Source: an uncultured bacterium (lineage in GTDB: Bacteria > Pseudomonadota > Alphaproteobacteria > Rhodospirillales > Rhodospirillaceae). Taken from it: a stretch of 9,787 nt of DNA. Position numbers and translations under genes: made by a program. Positions 1 through 7,998 of this stretch are shown here, in pieces. Within the stretch, counting starts at the first letter, position 1; the number at the start of each line of letters is the position of its first letter. Location: NCBI GenBank assembly GCA_903896775.1, contig CAITZE010000413.1, forward strand, positions 1 through 9,787, written 5' to 3'. The notes beneath the pieces were generated by a model, which searched no databases, was not told the origin of the DNA, and worked only from the letters and a program-made list of their open reading frames with translations.

Positions 1-2473
1 CCGTCACCCAAATACGCTCGGCTGGATCTTCCAGACGACGAATATGGATGGTGCCGACGATGGCGATGATCGTGCCGACCAGCATGGCCGTTTCAACAGC
101 GGTGATGCGCAAGGCATGTGTCCAGGGCGCCGTGTTCTCGCACTTCGGCGTGCGCATGAACGGCTTGGACGATGTGAACAAGCCGGCGAGCACGCCGCGT
201 CCAACCGTATAAGCCAGCGACAAACCAGTGATCGCAGAGGCCATGGCCCCCATGAAGCCAGTACCGACCTTCGCGCGGTGTAACAGCACGGTCTTGACGG
301 TCTTGATGGTGAAGATCGCCAAGGCGACCGAGGACAACGCTGTCAACGGCACATCGAAGTATTTAGGCGCAACCGCCATCAGCAGCGACCAGATCAAAGC
401 CAGGACGCCGAAGATCAACGCAAAGCCATCGGCAAACCACGGCAGCCAGCCAGCTACGAAGTGATACCGCTGCGCTACCGTGAGCTTGGACGTGCCGCGG
501 AAGATCGAACCCGCGTGACGCTTCATGATCTGCATGGCGCCGTAGACCCAACGATAACGCTGGCTCTTGTAGGCGTCGTAGGTGTCGGGCATCAGGCCGC
601 GGCCCAAAGTTTCCGACGTGTAGTGCGAGGTGTAGCCGGCTTCGAACAGGCGCAGGCCCAGTTCGGTATCTTCAGTGATGCACCATTCGGCCCAGCCACC
701 GACCGCTTCCATGGAGGCGCGGCGCACGACGCACATGGTGCCGTGCTGGATGATGGCGTTGTGTTCGTTGCGCTCGACCATGCCGATGCGGAAGAAGCCG
801 GTGTATTCCTCGTAGCAGAGGTGCTTGAACAGGCTTTCGTCGGCGTCGCGATAGTCTTGCGGGCCTTGGAAGATGGCAACGTTGGGGTCTGTAAAGGCCG
901 GCATGGCGGTCTTCAGCCAATGCGGCATGACCTGATAGTCGCTGTCGATAACACCGATGAAGGCTGCCTCGGGGTGGGTCAGTTCCAGCGCTTTATTGAG
1001 CGCGCCGGCTTTGAAGCCCTTCATGTTGTCGTAGTGGAAGAAGCGGAACTTCGGCCCCAACGTTTCGCAATGGGCTTCCACGGGTTTCCAGTCGGCCGGA
1101 TCCTTGGTGTTGTTATCGAGGACGATGACTTCGAAATCCGGATAGTCCAGGCGCGCGAGCGCGTTCAGTGTCTGCATGACCATCTGCGGCGGCTCATTGT
1201 AGCAAGGCACATGGATCGAGACTTTGGGATAATTGGCAAGCGGAGTGGTGGGCAGGCGCTTACGGCCCTTACGCCACAGACTCAAAGCCCACTCGGAGGT
1301 TTCAGTGATCAGGAGCAAGCCTGTGAACAAGCCTGCCGGAACGATGAACATCGCGCCGCCGAAAGTACTCCAATCGACATAGCGTAGCGAAGAGGCTTCG
1401 ACGATAAAGAGCGCACCGGATACGACCACGCCGATGATACCGCTCAGCAGCAAGTAGCCTTGCAGGCCGACGGCAGGGATGAGCAACAGCACCACCAGGC
1501 CGATGATCAAGCTGCCGGCCGCAGCGACACCGGCGTAAGTCGCCCAATCTTCGAAGGACGTCAATGTACCGGTGAAGCTGAACTTCGGATTGCCTTCAGC
1601 GTCCATGATGCCCCAGAACGCACCGACGGCGCCTTCCTTCACAGCTTTGAACGGCTGGTCGAAGGCTTCGAGGACGTAATAGTCATAGTTCTTGGCAGTC
1701 GCGAGGCTGAGGAAGTGGCGATAGAAATAGGCCGCCATGGCCGGCGACGGGACCGCCCCTTTTTTCACGCGGCCTTCAGACGGCCAGCCGGCTTCAGTGA
1801 TGACGATCTTCTTGCGCGGAAATTCTTTCTGCATCCGGGCGACGTAAGCTTCGACCCAATCCATGGACTTCTCGGCGGACACACCTTCCCAATAGGGCAG
1901 CAGGTTGATGCCGATGAAGGAGCTTTCCTTGGCCATTTCCGGATGGTTGAACCAGAGCGCGGGCACGTCGACGGTGCCGATCTCAACCTTCTTGTTGGTG
2001 ATGGCCTTTTTGACGCGCAGGATGTAGGCGCTGAGTTGCTCGGCGGTCAGTTCGCCGCGCAGGATGACTTCGTTGCCGACGAACACGCGATCGACGACAC
2101 CGGGGTTGTCATTGACGGCCTTAATACCTTTGGCCATCAGCAGTTCGTTCTTTTCCACGTCGTCGCTGAGCCAGATGCCGAGTGAAACTTTCAAGCCATA
2201 GTCTTTGGCGATGTAGGGCACGCGGTCCAAGCCGGCGTCTGTGGTGTAGGTGCGCACGCGCTTGGTGATATTAGACAGTCTTTCCATGTCCTGGCGGATG
2301 ACCGACTCAGGCACGCCCTCCACCAACTGGCTTTCTTCATAAAGACCGCTCGGGCTGTAGGAGATGCCCTTCATTTCGCCGCGCCAATCCGGAGCATCGA
2401 GGGGTCGGTCGAGGGAGGCCCAAAGAACGGCCGAACCGAAACACACCACCAGGAGCGCTATCAAGATCCGCAT
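1..2473 (-). CDS. GH17-GT2 fusion membrane protein, probable beta-1,3-glucan synthase (NdvB-like), C-terminus beyond left edge
   Basis: Probable inner-membrane synthase of periplasmic or cyclic beta-1,3-glucan. The 824 visible codons run off the left edge. Residues 1-20 form a hydrophobic signal anchor. Residues about 33-305 are a GH17 domain, with the acid/base Glu in FVGNEV (E135) and the nucleophile Glu in ITEAGWPS (E227). Three membrane segments follow (about 312-332, 338-358, 371-391). Residues about 416-650 are a processive GT2 domain, with DNN 453-455, DSD 510-512, TED 600-602 and QRYRW 638-642. More membrane segments come after about 670. This topology puts GH17 in the periplasm and GT2 in the cytoplasm. 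GH17-GT2 proteins of Bradyrhizobium and Pseudomonas (NdvB) make beta-1,3-glucans, and their GH17 domains act as transglucosylases rather than plain hydrolases. The start is firm: ATG at 2473 is the only ATG, GTG or TTG in frame after the TGA at 2573-2575. A GGGAAG lies about 12 bases upstream, a rather long spacing. The exact glucan linkage cannot be read from the sequence. Confidence 0.9.
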   Translation of the reverse strand, partial: MRILIALLVVCFGSAVLWASLDRPLDAPDWRGEMKGISYSPSGLYEESQLVEGVPESVIRQDMERLSNITKRVRTYTTDAGLDRVPYIAKDYGLKVSLGIWLSDDVEKNELLMAKGIKAVNDNPGVVDRVFVGNEVILRGELTAEQLSAYILRVKKAITNKKVEIGTVDVPALWFNHPEMAKESSFIGINLLPYWEGVSAEKSMDWVEAYVARMQKEFPRKKIVITEAGWPSEGRVKKGAVPSPAMAAYFYRHFLSLATAKNYDYYVLEAFDQPFKAVKEGAVGAFWGIMDAEGNPKFSFTGTLTSFEDWATYAGVAAAGSLIIGLVVLLLIPAVGLQGYLLLSGIIGVVVSGALFIVEASSLRYVDWSTFGGAMFIVPAGLFTGLLLITETSEWALSLWRKGRKRLPTTPLANYPKVSIHVPCYNEPPQMVMQTLNALARLDYPDFEVIVLDNNTKDPADWKPVEAHCETLGPKFRFFHYDNMKGFKAGALNKALELTHPEAAFIGVIDSDYQVMPHWLKTAMPAFTDPNVAIFQGPQDYRDADESLFKHLCYEEYTGFFRIGMVERNEHNAIIQHGTMCVVRRASMEAVGGWAEWCITEDTELGLRLFEAGYTSHYTSETLGRGLMPDTYDAYKSQRYRWVYGAMQIMKRHAGSIFRGTSKLTVAQRYHFVAGWLPWFADGFALIFGVLALIWSLLMAVAPKYFDVPLTALSSVALAIFTIKTVKTVLLHRAKVGTGFMGAMASAITGLSLAYTVGRGVLAGLFTSSKPFMRTPKCENTAPWTHALRITAVETAMLVGTIIAIVGTIHIRRLEDPAERIWVT

Positions 2474-2707
2474 TTTGTTTAGACTTCCCTTGTCCGTTTT
2501 TTGTTTTTCACACCGAAGCCCGTTATCTATCCAGCTCGCCCGTAACCCAAGCAGCGATAGACGTCTCAGAAATCAGCTTTTGAACGAGAAACATGGCGGG
2601 AAGATGAACATGTGACGAAACGGCAAAAAATTGCTGCCTTTATGGTCATCATTCACCCGTCGGAACGGAGCTAAAATGCGGGTTGCGAGGCCGGCCCGTT
2701 CTGGGGG

Positions 2708-2737
2708 CTTATATATCAGAGCGGCTGGACCCTTCAA
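2708..2737 (-). promoter_or_regulatory. Possible sigma70-type promoter for the glucan synthase
   Basis: Read on the minus strand, TTGAAG (2732-2737) and TATAAG (2708-2713) are separated by 18 bases. They match TTGACA and TATAAT at 4 and 5 of 6 positions. A start site here would give a 5' untranslated leader of about 230 bases. This is a pattern match only. Confidence 0.3.
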
Positions 2738-2811
2738 AGTCACCTTTGTGCAGTGCATCAGCCAACATATTTCTGTCTCGCTGAGCATATTTTTTGTAAT
2801 TATATTATGAA

Positions 2812-2824
2812 TATCAATAAATTA
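2812..2824 (+). promoter_or_regulatory. Perfect IHF consensus match in an AT-rich block
   Basis: The bases TATCAATAAATTA fit the IHF consensus WATCAANNNNTTR at every defined position. An A/T-rich tract lies directly upstream (about 2788-2811), as is typical of strong IHF sites. The site is about 340 bases upstream of the glucan synthase start and about 190 upstream of rlmJ. An AT-rich block raises the odds of a chance match, so binding is an inference. Confidence 0.35.
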
Positions 2825-2866
2825 TGCTAATTAGCCGTCGTGTTCAGGGAATGCCGGTGACTGCCT

Positions 2867-2884
2867 TGTTCGGCCGTGCGAACA
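2867..2884. repeat. Inverted repeat TGTTCG-N6-CGAACA
   Basis: Two perfect 6-base arms (2867-2872 and 2879-2884) flank a 6-base spacer. The flanking GACTG (2859-2863) and CAGTC (2883-2887) can add pairs with a bulge. It could be a dyad for a dimeric regulator or a small RNA hairpin. There is no T-run on either side, so it is not an intrinsic terminator. Confidence 0.3.
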
Positions 2885-3015
2885 GTCCCTTCCCTCCATG
2901 AACATCATCATATCCATAGAATAAGTATGCCTATGTCACCCCATCGCATTTCTCAAATGGTTCAGCTTTTGACCTCACCAATCTGTTTTCGAATCGTCTG
3001 CGGAGAGACTTGCTC

Positions 3016-3870
3016 ATGCTGAGCTATCAGCACAGCTATCACGCCGGTGGACCGGCGGATGTTCATAAGCATGTGGCGCTGTGCTTGCTGTTGGAGCACC
3101 TCACCAAAAAAGAGAAACCGTTCTGTGTGATCGATCTCTATGCCGGCGAAGGCGATTACAATCTTGCCGGTCACGCCGCGCAAAAAACGCAGGAATACGA
3201 ATCGGGCATTGGTCATGTGTGGGGCGCGAGTGATGCTCCCTCGCCTGTGCAGTCCTATCTTGATGTATTGCACCGTTTGAATCCCAACGGCGAATTGCGC
3301 CGCTATCCAGGCTCACCGTCCCTCGCCCGCGCCTATTTGCGCGACGATGACCGCTTGATCCTCAACGAACTTCACAGCACAGCCTTCGCCGAATTGGGCC
3401 GCTGGGCGCGTAAAGATGCACGCATCGGCGTGCACAAACGCGACGGCCTTGAAGCGATGGTCGGCTTGACGCCACCGCAAATCCGCCGCGGCTTGGTGCT
3501 GATCGATCCCAGCTACGAAATAAAGACCGAATATACCGGTGTGCCCGAGAAGCTGGCCGAAGCCGTAAGAAAATGGCGCGAGGGAATTTATCTCGTCTGG
3601 TATCCGGTGCTGAAAGAAGGACGCCACCGCGCATTGATCGACGGCGTCATTGCGAGCATCGATGTGCCGACGTTTGCCTGCGAACTCTCTTTCGGCGCGG
3701 CGAAACCGGGCGGCGAAATGCCGGGATTACGCGGCACGGGTTTGATCGTGGTTAATCCGCCCTGGCAATTCGATGATGCGATGAGCGAAGCCGGTGCATG
3801 GCTTGCGAAAAATTTGGGGCGGGCAAAACACACCACAACCTGGCTGAAACGCCCTGATGATAAGCCTTAG
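3016..3870 (+). CDS. rlmJ: 23S rRNA (adenine(2030)-N6)-methyltransferase RlmJ
   Basis: SAM-dependent enzyme that methylates N6 of A2030 in 23S rRNA; cytoplasmic, 284 aa against about 280 in E. coli. The N-terminus MLSYQHSYHAGGPADVHKH closely follows the family start. Visible motifs are DLYAGEGDY (40-48, SAM-binding motif I), YPGSP (97-101), NELH (117-120) and the catalytic motif IV region LIDPSYE (162-168). The usual motif IV is DPPY; here the second proline is serine. I chose ATG 3016 over the in-frame TTG at 3010 because the protein then begins exactly like E. coli RlmJ, and GGAGAG (3002-3007) lies 8 bases upstream. The gene converges on hrpB, with 9 bases between stop codons and no terminator hairpin between them. 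Confidence 0.93.
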   Translation: MLSYQHSYHAGGPADVHKHVALCLLLEHLTKKEKPFCVIDLYAGEGDYNLAGHAAQKTQEYESGIGHVWGASDAPSPVQSYLDVLHRLNPNGELRRYPGSPSLARAYLRDDDRLILNELHSTAFAELGRWARKDARIGVHKRDGLEAMVGLTPPQIRRGLVLIDPSYEIKTEYTGVPEKLAEAVRKWREGIYLVWYPVLKEGRHRALIDGVIASIDVPTFACELSFGAAKPGGEMPGLRGTGLIVVNPPWQFDDAMSEAGAWLAKNLGRAKHTTTWLKRPDDKP

Positions 3871-3879
3871 CGATATGCC

Positions 3880-6399
3880 CTACGTTCCGCGCGGCTTGAT
3901 GGAGCGCTGGGTTGGTGTGGCTTCAAGTGGATTTTCTGGCCAGATGTGGCGCGGATAGCGTCCACGCATTTCACCACGCACTTGCGGATAAACATTGGCC
4001 CAGAAGCTTTTGAGATCGCTCGTAACAGCGAGCGACCGCCGCGCCGGCGACAATAAATGCAGCGTCACGGGGACGCGGCCCCCTGCGACAGATGGCGTAT
4101 CACGCAGACCGAAGACCTCTTGCAGTTTGACGTGCAGAGCGGGGCCGCCATCGGCGCTGTAGTCCACCGTGATCTGCGAGCCGGATGGCACACCGATATG
4201 GGTCGGTGCCAGATCGTCGAGCTTCTGCGGCAACGGCCAAGGCAATAGGCCACGCAAGGCGTTGCTTATATCCAACGTCGCCAGATGACCGCGTCGCGTT
4301 ACGCCATCGAGATATGGCCCGAGCCATTCTTCGAGAGTGTCGGCCAAAGCCGCGTCAGACATGTCTGGCCACGCGTCTTCGGGAAAGGCCTCGCGCAAGA
4401 CCGCTACACGCTGCTGCAACGCGCGGGCGGTGCCATTCCAAGGTAAGGCCGCCAAGCCCATATCACGAATGCCTGTAATCATCGCGGCTTGTACGAAACC
4501 CGGATCGGCCTTCGTAAGTGGCCTATCTTCAAGGACTATGGCGCCGAGGCGGCGTTGGCGACGCACCTGGACGATCTGCTCGCGACTATTCCAGGCGATG
4601 TCGTCAACGTCGGTGATATCTGCGGCGAAAGCATCCTCGATCTCAGCGCGTGTCACCGGTGCGGCGAGATAGATGCGCGCGTCTCGGGCCGCGCCGTCAA
4701 GATCAGCCACGGCGAGAAAATCCTGCGCCGCCAGCGGATCGGTGGAATCAACAAAGGCACCACCACCGCCAGCCAGCCGATAACGCCCTTCCCCGCGCCG
4801 TTGCGCAATCCGGTCGGGATAAGCCAATGCAACGAGAAGGCCCGCGGAATCGGCACTTGTTGGGGCAGAATCGGCAATCTTCGTTCGTAAGAGTCCGCGA
4901 ATTTGCCGTGCCGCCGCTTTGACGCGCGCCAGCGCAGCATGGTTTATACGTGCACCGCGGTCGTGCCCACGGCCGATTACAGCCTCAAGCCGCAAGCGGA
5001 GATCGGGATCGCGCGCGCCCGTCAGAATATCGCGCTCGGCCAGAAGCGCTGCCGTGTCACAAGCCATTCCGCCGTAACCCAAATCCTGTCCACGATGGAC
5101 GAGATGCGCGAGCCGTGGATGTAACGGCAAGGCAGCCATCGCCTTACCTTCGGCTGTAATGCGTCCCTCAGCATCCAAAGCGTCCAGGCGACGCAAGACA
5201 TCCTGCGCCTGCGCAAAAGCACCTGCCGGCGGCGGTGTCATCCACGACAGCGCCAAGGGATCGGCCACGCCCCACGCCGCGAGGTCTAATACAAGCGGCG
5301 CTAAATCGGCTTGCAGCATTTCCGGTTCGTCGAAAGCCTTGAGCCCGCGATCTTCCTGCGCCGTCCATAAGCGATAACAAACGCCGGGCTCAAGGCGACC
5401 GGCGCGGCCGCGTCGCTGTTCGGCGGCAGCGCGCGATACACGCACCGTGATCAGCTGAGTCATGCCGCGCCGGGCATCGAAGCGCGGCGCGCGCTTAAAG
5501 CCGCAGTCCACGACCACGCGCACACCTTCGATGGTGAGACTGGTCTCGGCGATGGTGGTGGCGAGCACAATCTTGCGAACACCCGGTTTTGCCGGATCGA
5601 CGGCGCGCTGCTGGTCTTCGGGCGAAAGCGCGCCGTACAATGGCGCGATGATGACATCGCGAGGCAAATGGCCATCATCAAGCGCCAATGCTGTGCGTTT
5701 GATTTCGCCTTCGCCCGGCAAGAAAGCGAGGATGCTACCCGTTTCCTCGTCCAACGCACGACGGATGAGCGACGCCATCTCGCGCGGCAAATCATCGCCG
5801 GCAGATTTATCGAGATAGCGTGTTTCAACGGGAAATGGCCGGTGGTCGCAGGCAATCACAGGCGCGGCGCCCAATAGGGTTGCCACGGCTTGGTCATCCA
5901 AGGTCGCCGACATGACGAGAATTTTGAGATCGGGTCGCAAGGCACGCTGGACATCAAGCGCAAGGGCCAAACCCATATCGGCATCAAGACTGCGTTCGTG
6001 AAACTCGTCAAAAATCAGCAGGCCGACACCGGCGAGATCGCTGTCGGTCTGCAGGCGGCGCGTCAGAATGCCTTCGGTCACCACTTCGATACGTGTGCGC
6101 GAAGAAACCTTGGACTCCAGCCTCACGCGATAGCCAACCGTATCCCCGAGTTTTTCGTCGAGCGTCGACGCCATGCGCGCGGCCGCCATGCGCGCCGCAA
6201 GACGCCGCGGCTCCAACATCAAAATAGTTTTACCGTCGAGCCACGGCGCATCCAACAGCGCCAAAGGAATGCGCGTGGTCTTACCGGCCCCAGGCGCGGC
6301 CAGCACAACAGCCGACGCATGACCGGCGAGGGCCGCACCTACATTCGGCAAAATGCGATCGATCGGAAGCGCGCCGGAAAAATTCACAGGGTTGTTCAT
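3880..6399 (-). CDS. hrpB: ATP-dependent RNA helicase HrpB (DEAH-box family)
   Basis: Superfamily 2 helicase of the bacterial HrpB group, 839 aa, close to the family's usual 800-850; its cellular substrate is poorly defined, with roles in RNA metabolism proposed. Motifs in order: Walker A APGAGKTT (35-42), EPRRLAA (63-69), Walker B DEFH (131-134, in the form usual for HrpB), SAT (164-166), TTIAETSLTI (281-290) and motif VI QRRGRAGR (328-335). The helicase-associated region follows, and the HrpB-specific C-terminal tail is present (FWANVYPQVRGEMRGRYP at 799-816). All key residues are intact, with no frameshift. The ribosome binding site is weak, and the start lies 26 bases after the stop of the upstream 79-codon gene, which suggests co-transcription and perhaps translational coupling. 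Confidence 0.95.
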   Translation of the reverse strand: MNNPVNFSGALPIDRILPNVGAALAGHASAVVLAAPGAGKTTRIPLALLDAPWLDGKTILMLEPRRLAARMAAARMASTLDEKLGDTVGYRVRLESKVSSRTRIEVVTEGILTRRLQTDSDLAGVGLLIFDEFHERSLDADMGLALALDVQRALRPDLKILVMSATLDDQAVATLLGAAPVIACDHRPFPVETRYLDKSAGDDLPREMASLIRRALDEETGSILAFLPGEGEIKRTALALDDGHLPRDVIIAPLYGALSPEDQQRAVDPAKPGVRKIVLATTIAETSLTIEGVRVVVDCGFKRAPRFDARRGMTQLITVRVSRAAAEQRRGRAGRLEPGVCYRLWTAQEDRGLKAFDEPEMLQADLAPLVLDLAAWGVADPLALSWMTPPPAGAFAQAQDVLRRLDALDAEGRITAEGKAMAALPLHPRLAHLVHRGQDLGYGGMACDTAALLAERDILTGARDPDLRLRLEAVIGRGHDRGARINHAALARVKAAARQIRGLLRTKIADSAPTSADSAGLLVALAYPDRIAQRRGEGRYRLAGGGGAFVDSTDPLAAQDFLAVADLDGAARDARIYLAAPVTRAEIEDAFAADITDVDDIAWNSREQIVQVRRQRRLGAIVLEDRPLTKADPGFVQAAMITGIRDMGLAALPWNGTARALQQRVAVLREAFPEDAWPDMSDAALADTLEEWLGPYLDGVTRRGHLATLDISNALRGLLPWPLPQKLDDLAPTHIGVPSGSQITVDYSADGGPALHVKLQEVFGLRDTPSVAGGRVPVTLHLLSPARRSLAVTSDLKSFWANVYPQVRGEMRGRYPRHIWPENPLEATPTQRSIKPRGT

Positions 6400-6425
6400 A
6401 CCAGCCGGAAGAAAAACTTACGCGG

Positions 6426-6665
6426 TTAAAACACCGGCGCAGCTGCGAAACCGGCGGCGGTCAAGCGCCCATCATGGGTAATCCAGCCCTTTTCCTGAGC
6501 ATATACGAGGCCAGGGCGGAGGTCTGTGAGCTTCCAGGGCAGATTGCTGAAAGCCTGCATGACAGGTTGCGCATTGATCATGGCATCTGCCTTCAGGTGT
6601 AAATCCCGCACCACGATGCGCAAAATTTCTTTGGCGGCAGCTTCCACGCTCGGGCGGATGTCCAT
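6426..6665 (-). CDS. 79-aa protein of unknown function, possibly winged-helix-like
   Basis: I do not recognise the family. The N-terminal half looks helical and amphipathic. The C-terminal part, GLVYAQEKGWI (52-62) followed by GRLTAAG (66-72), resembles the recognition-helix-to-wing end of winged-helix proteins; this is weak, pattern-based evidence. There is no signal peptide or membrane segment. An in-frame upstream extension to 6824 is open, but I prefer ATG 6665: AGGGAC lies 8 bases upstream, and the extension would overlap the 3' end of the transporter gene by about 97 bases and contain unconvincing sequence. It lies 26 bases before hrpB on the same strand, and a candidate promoter sits just upstream (6690-6718), so the two probably form an operon. 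Confidence 0.7.
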   Translation of the reverse strand: MDIRPSVEAAAKEILRIVVRDLHLKADAMINAQPVMQAFSNLPWKLTDLRPGLVYAQEKGWITHDGRLTAAGFAAAPVF

Positions 6666-6689
6666 GCGGCGTCCCTTTTCTATAGCGCA

Positions 6690-6718
6690 ATCATAGGGGC
6701 CGAGACGGGCGCATACAA
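6690..6718 (-). promoter_or_regulatory. Possible promoter for the 79-aa gene and hrpB
   Basis: On the minus strand, TTGTAT (6713-6718) and TATGAT (6690-6695) are 17 bases apart. The -10 matches TATAAT at 5 of 6 positions; the -35 is poor at 3 of 6. It lies wholly within the 62-base gap after the transporter stop codon, giving a leader of about 18 bases, and would let hrpB be expressed apart from the transporter. Confidence 0.35.
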
Positions 6719-6727
6719 TGAAAAGCG

Positions 6728-7996
6728 CTAATTTTCGATGCGTGAATGCTTCTTGGTGTCCGGCATCAAGCCATAGACGAGCAACGATATGGCGATGCAC
6801 GCCGTCACATACCAATAGAACCAATCTTCATGTCCGGCGTTCTTGAGCCAGAGCGCCATATATTCGGCGGTGCCGCCGAAGATCGCGACCGTCAGCGCGT
6901 AAGGCAGACCTACACCTAGGGCGCGCACATGAGTCGGGAAGAGCTCGGCTTTCACTACAGCGTTGATCGACGTATAGCCGCTGACGACGACAAGGGCCGT
7001 CATAATCAGAACAAATGCCATTCCCATGCTTTTGGCTTCGCCAAGTGCGGTCAGGAGCGGCACGGTTCCGAGTGTTCCAAGCACGCCGAACGCAAGTAGC
7101 AACGGGCGGCGTCCGATGCGATCCGACAGCGCGCCGATCACCGGCTGCAACAGCATGAACACAAAGAGCGCCGCCGTAGAAACCAGCGTCGCGTCGTCCT
7201 TGCTGAAGCCGGCCGTGTTGACCATGAATTTTTGCATATACGTCGTGTAGGTATAAAACGCGACGGTGCCGCCCAGGGTCAGGCCGATCACCGTTATGAT
7301 CGCTCGCGGATGACGCAAGAGTTCACGCAACCCACCGCGCTCCGGCCTTTCGGCAGCGGCCTCGAAGTCGGGGGTCTCCGAGATACCGCGCAGCAAATAA
7401 AACGCCACGATCGCGCAAGCTGCACCGGAGGCGAACGGAATGCGCCATCCCCACGCTTGCAGCTGCGCCGGCGTGAGAACCAGCTGCTGCAGCAGGATCA
7501 ACAGGCCTAGTGCGAGAAGCTGGCCCATGATCAACGTCACGTACTGAAAGCTGGAATAAAATCCGCGATTCTTTCCGGTCGCCATTTCGCTGAGATAAGT
7601 GGCGCTGGTACCGTACTCGCCGCCAACGCTCAAACCCTGCAGCAAACGTGCGATCAGCAGGATTGTGGGCGCGGCAATCCCAATATCGTTGTAACCAGGA
7701 GTCACGGCGATAATTAGCGAGCCTAAGCACATGAAGATTACAGAGACGGTCAGCGCGGCCTTGCGGCCATAACGGTCCGCATAAAAGCCCATCAGCCAGC
7801 TTCCGGCCGGGCGGGCGAGAAAGCCGACCGCGAAAATCGCCGCGGTATTCAGAAGTTGCGCCGTAAAATCCGCGTTGGGGAAAAAGACCGGCGCGAAGTA
7901 CAGCGACAAGGCGGAATAAATATACCAGTCGTACCATTCCACCAGGTTACCGATGGAGCCGCCGACGATTGATTTCAGGCGTTGAAAAGGCGTCAT
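6728..7996 (-). CDS. kgtP: MFS metabolite:H+ symporter, alpha-ketoglutarate permease KgtP-like
   Basis: Inner-membrane proton symporter of the MHS family, 422 aa against 432 in E. coli KgtP, which imports 2-oxoglutarate. It tracks E. coli KgtP, as I recall it, through nearly its whole length: GNLVEWYDWYIYS (16-28), the loop motif DRYGRK (74-79), GLSVGGEYGTSATYLSE (121-137), SSFQYVTLIMGQLLAL (148-163), TTYMQKFMVNTAG (251-263), ALFVFMLLQPVIGALSDRIG (276-295) and VRALGVGLPYA (357-367). Twelve membrane segments can be placed. The start ATG 7996 fits the family's conserved beginning of the first helix. The only Shine-Dalgarno-like bases (AAGG) touch the ATG. The stop codon of a 33-codon ORF lies 2 bases upstream, so translation may depend on coupling. 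Substrate is inferred from similarity; another dicarboxylate is possible. Confidence 0.88.
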   Translation of the reverse strand: MTPFQRLKSIVGGSIGNLVEWYDWYIYSALSLYFAPVFFPNADFTAQLLNTAAIFAVGFLARPAGSWLMGFYADRYGRKAALTVSVIFMCLGSLIIAVTPGYNDIGIAAPTILLIARLLQGLSVGGEYGTSATYLSEMATGKNRGFYSSFQYVTLIMGQLLALGLLILLQQLVLTPAQLQAWGWRIPFASGAACAIVAFYLLRGISETPDFEAAAERPERGGLRELLRHPRAIITVIGLTLGGTVAFYTYTTYMQKFMVNTAGFSKDDATLVSTAALFVFMLLQPVIGALSDRIGRRPLLLAFGVLGTLGTVPLLTALGEAKSMGMAFVLIMTALVVVSGYTSINAVVKAELFPTHVRALGVGLPYALTVAIFGGTAEYMALWLKNAGHEDWFYWYVTACIAISLLVYGLMPDTKKHSRIEN

Positions 7997-7998
7997 CC

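Larger units (their letters stand above)
2474..3015. other. 542-base intergenic region between divergent genes
   Basis: This gap separates the 5' ends of the glucan synthase (minus) and rlmJ (plus), so it must carry both control regions. No convincing protein is encoded here: a 71-codon minus-strand ORF at 2573-2788 has no ribosome binding site and no recognisable content. Bases 2788-2830 are strikingly AT-rich compared with the rest of the window and contain an IHF-consensus match. A 6-base inverted repeat sits at 2867-2884. Before rlmJ, TTGACC (2969-2974) could be a -35 element, but I see no good -10 at the right distance. No tRNA or obvious terminator is visible. Confidence 0.6.

Noticed and set aside
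461..1387. A 308-codon plus-strand ORF opposite the glycosyltransferase.
   Set aside because: It lies entirely antisense to a gene with clear GT2 motifs. Long antisense frames are expected in GC-rich coding DNA, and its translation has no recognisable domain.
1460..2185. A 241-codon plus-strand ORF opposite the GH17 region.
   Set aside because: Antisense shadow of the GH17 domain, whose catalytic motifs are clear on the minus strand.
2622..2638. Hairpin-like sequence with an A-run (GGCAAAAAATTGCTGCC) as a terminator.
   Set aside because: Stem is short and bulged, is not followed by a T-run, and no gene ends nearby.
2573..2788. A 71-codon minus-strand ORF in the intergenic gap upstream of the glucan synthase.
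   Set aside because: No ribosome binding site before its ATG (the upstream sequence is AT-rich without purine run), no domain, and it overlaps the candidate promoter.
6666..6824. N-terminal extension of the 79-aa gene to 132 codons.
   Set aside because: It would overlap the transporter gene and lacks a good ribosome binding site; ATG 6665 has AGGGAC at proper spacing.
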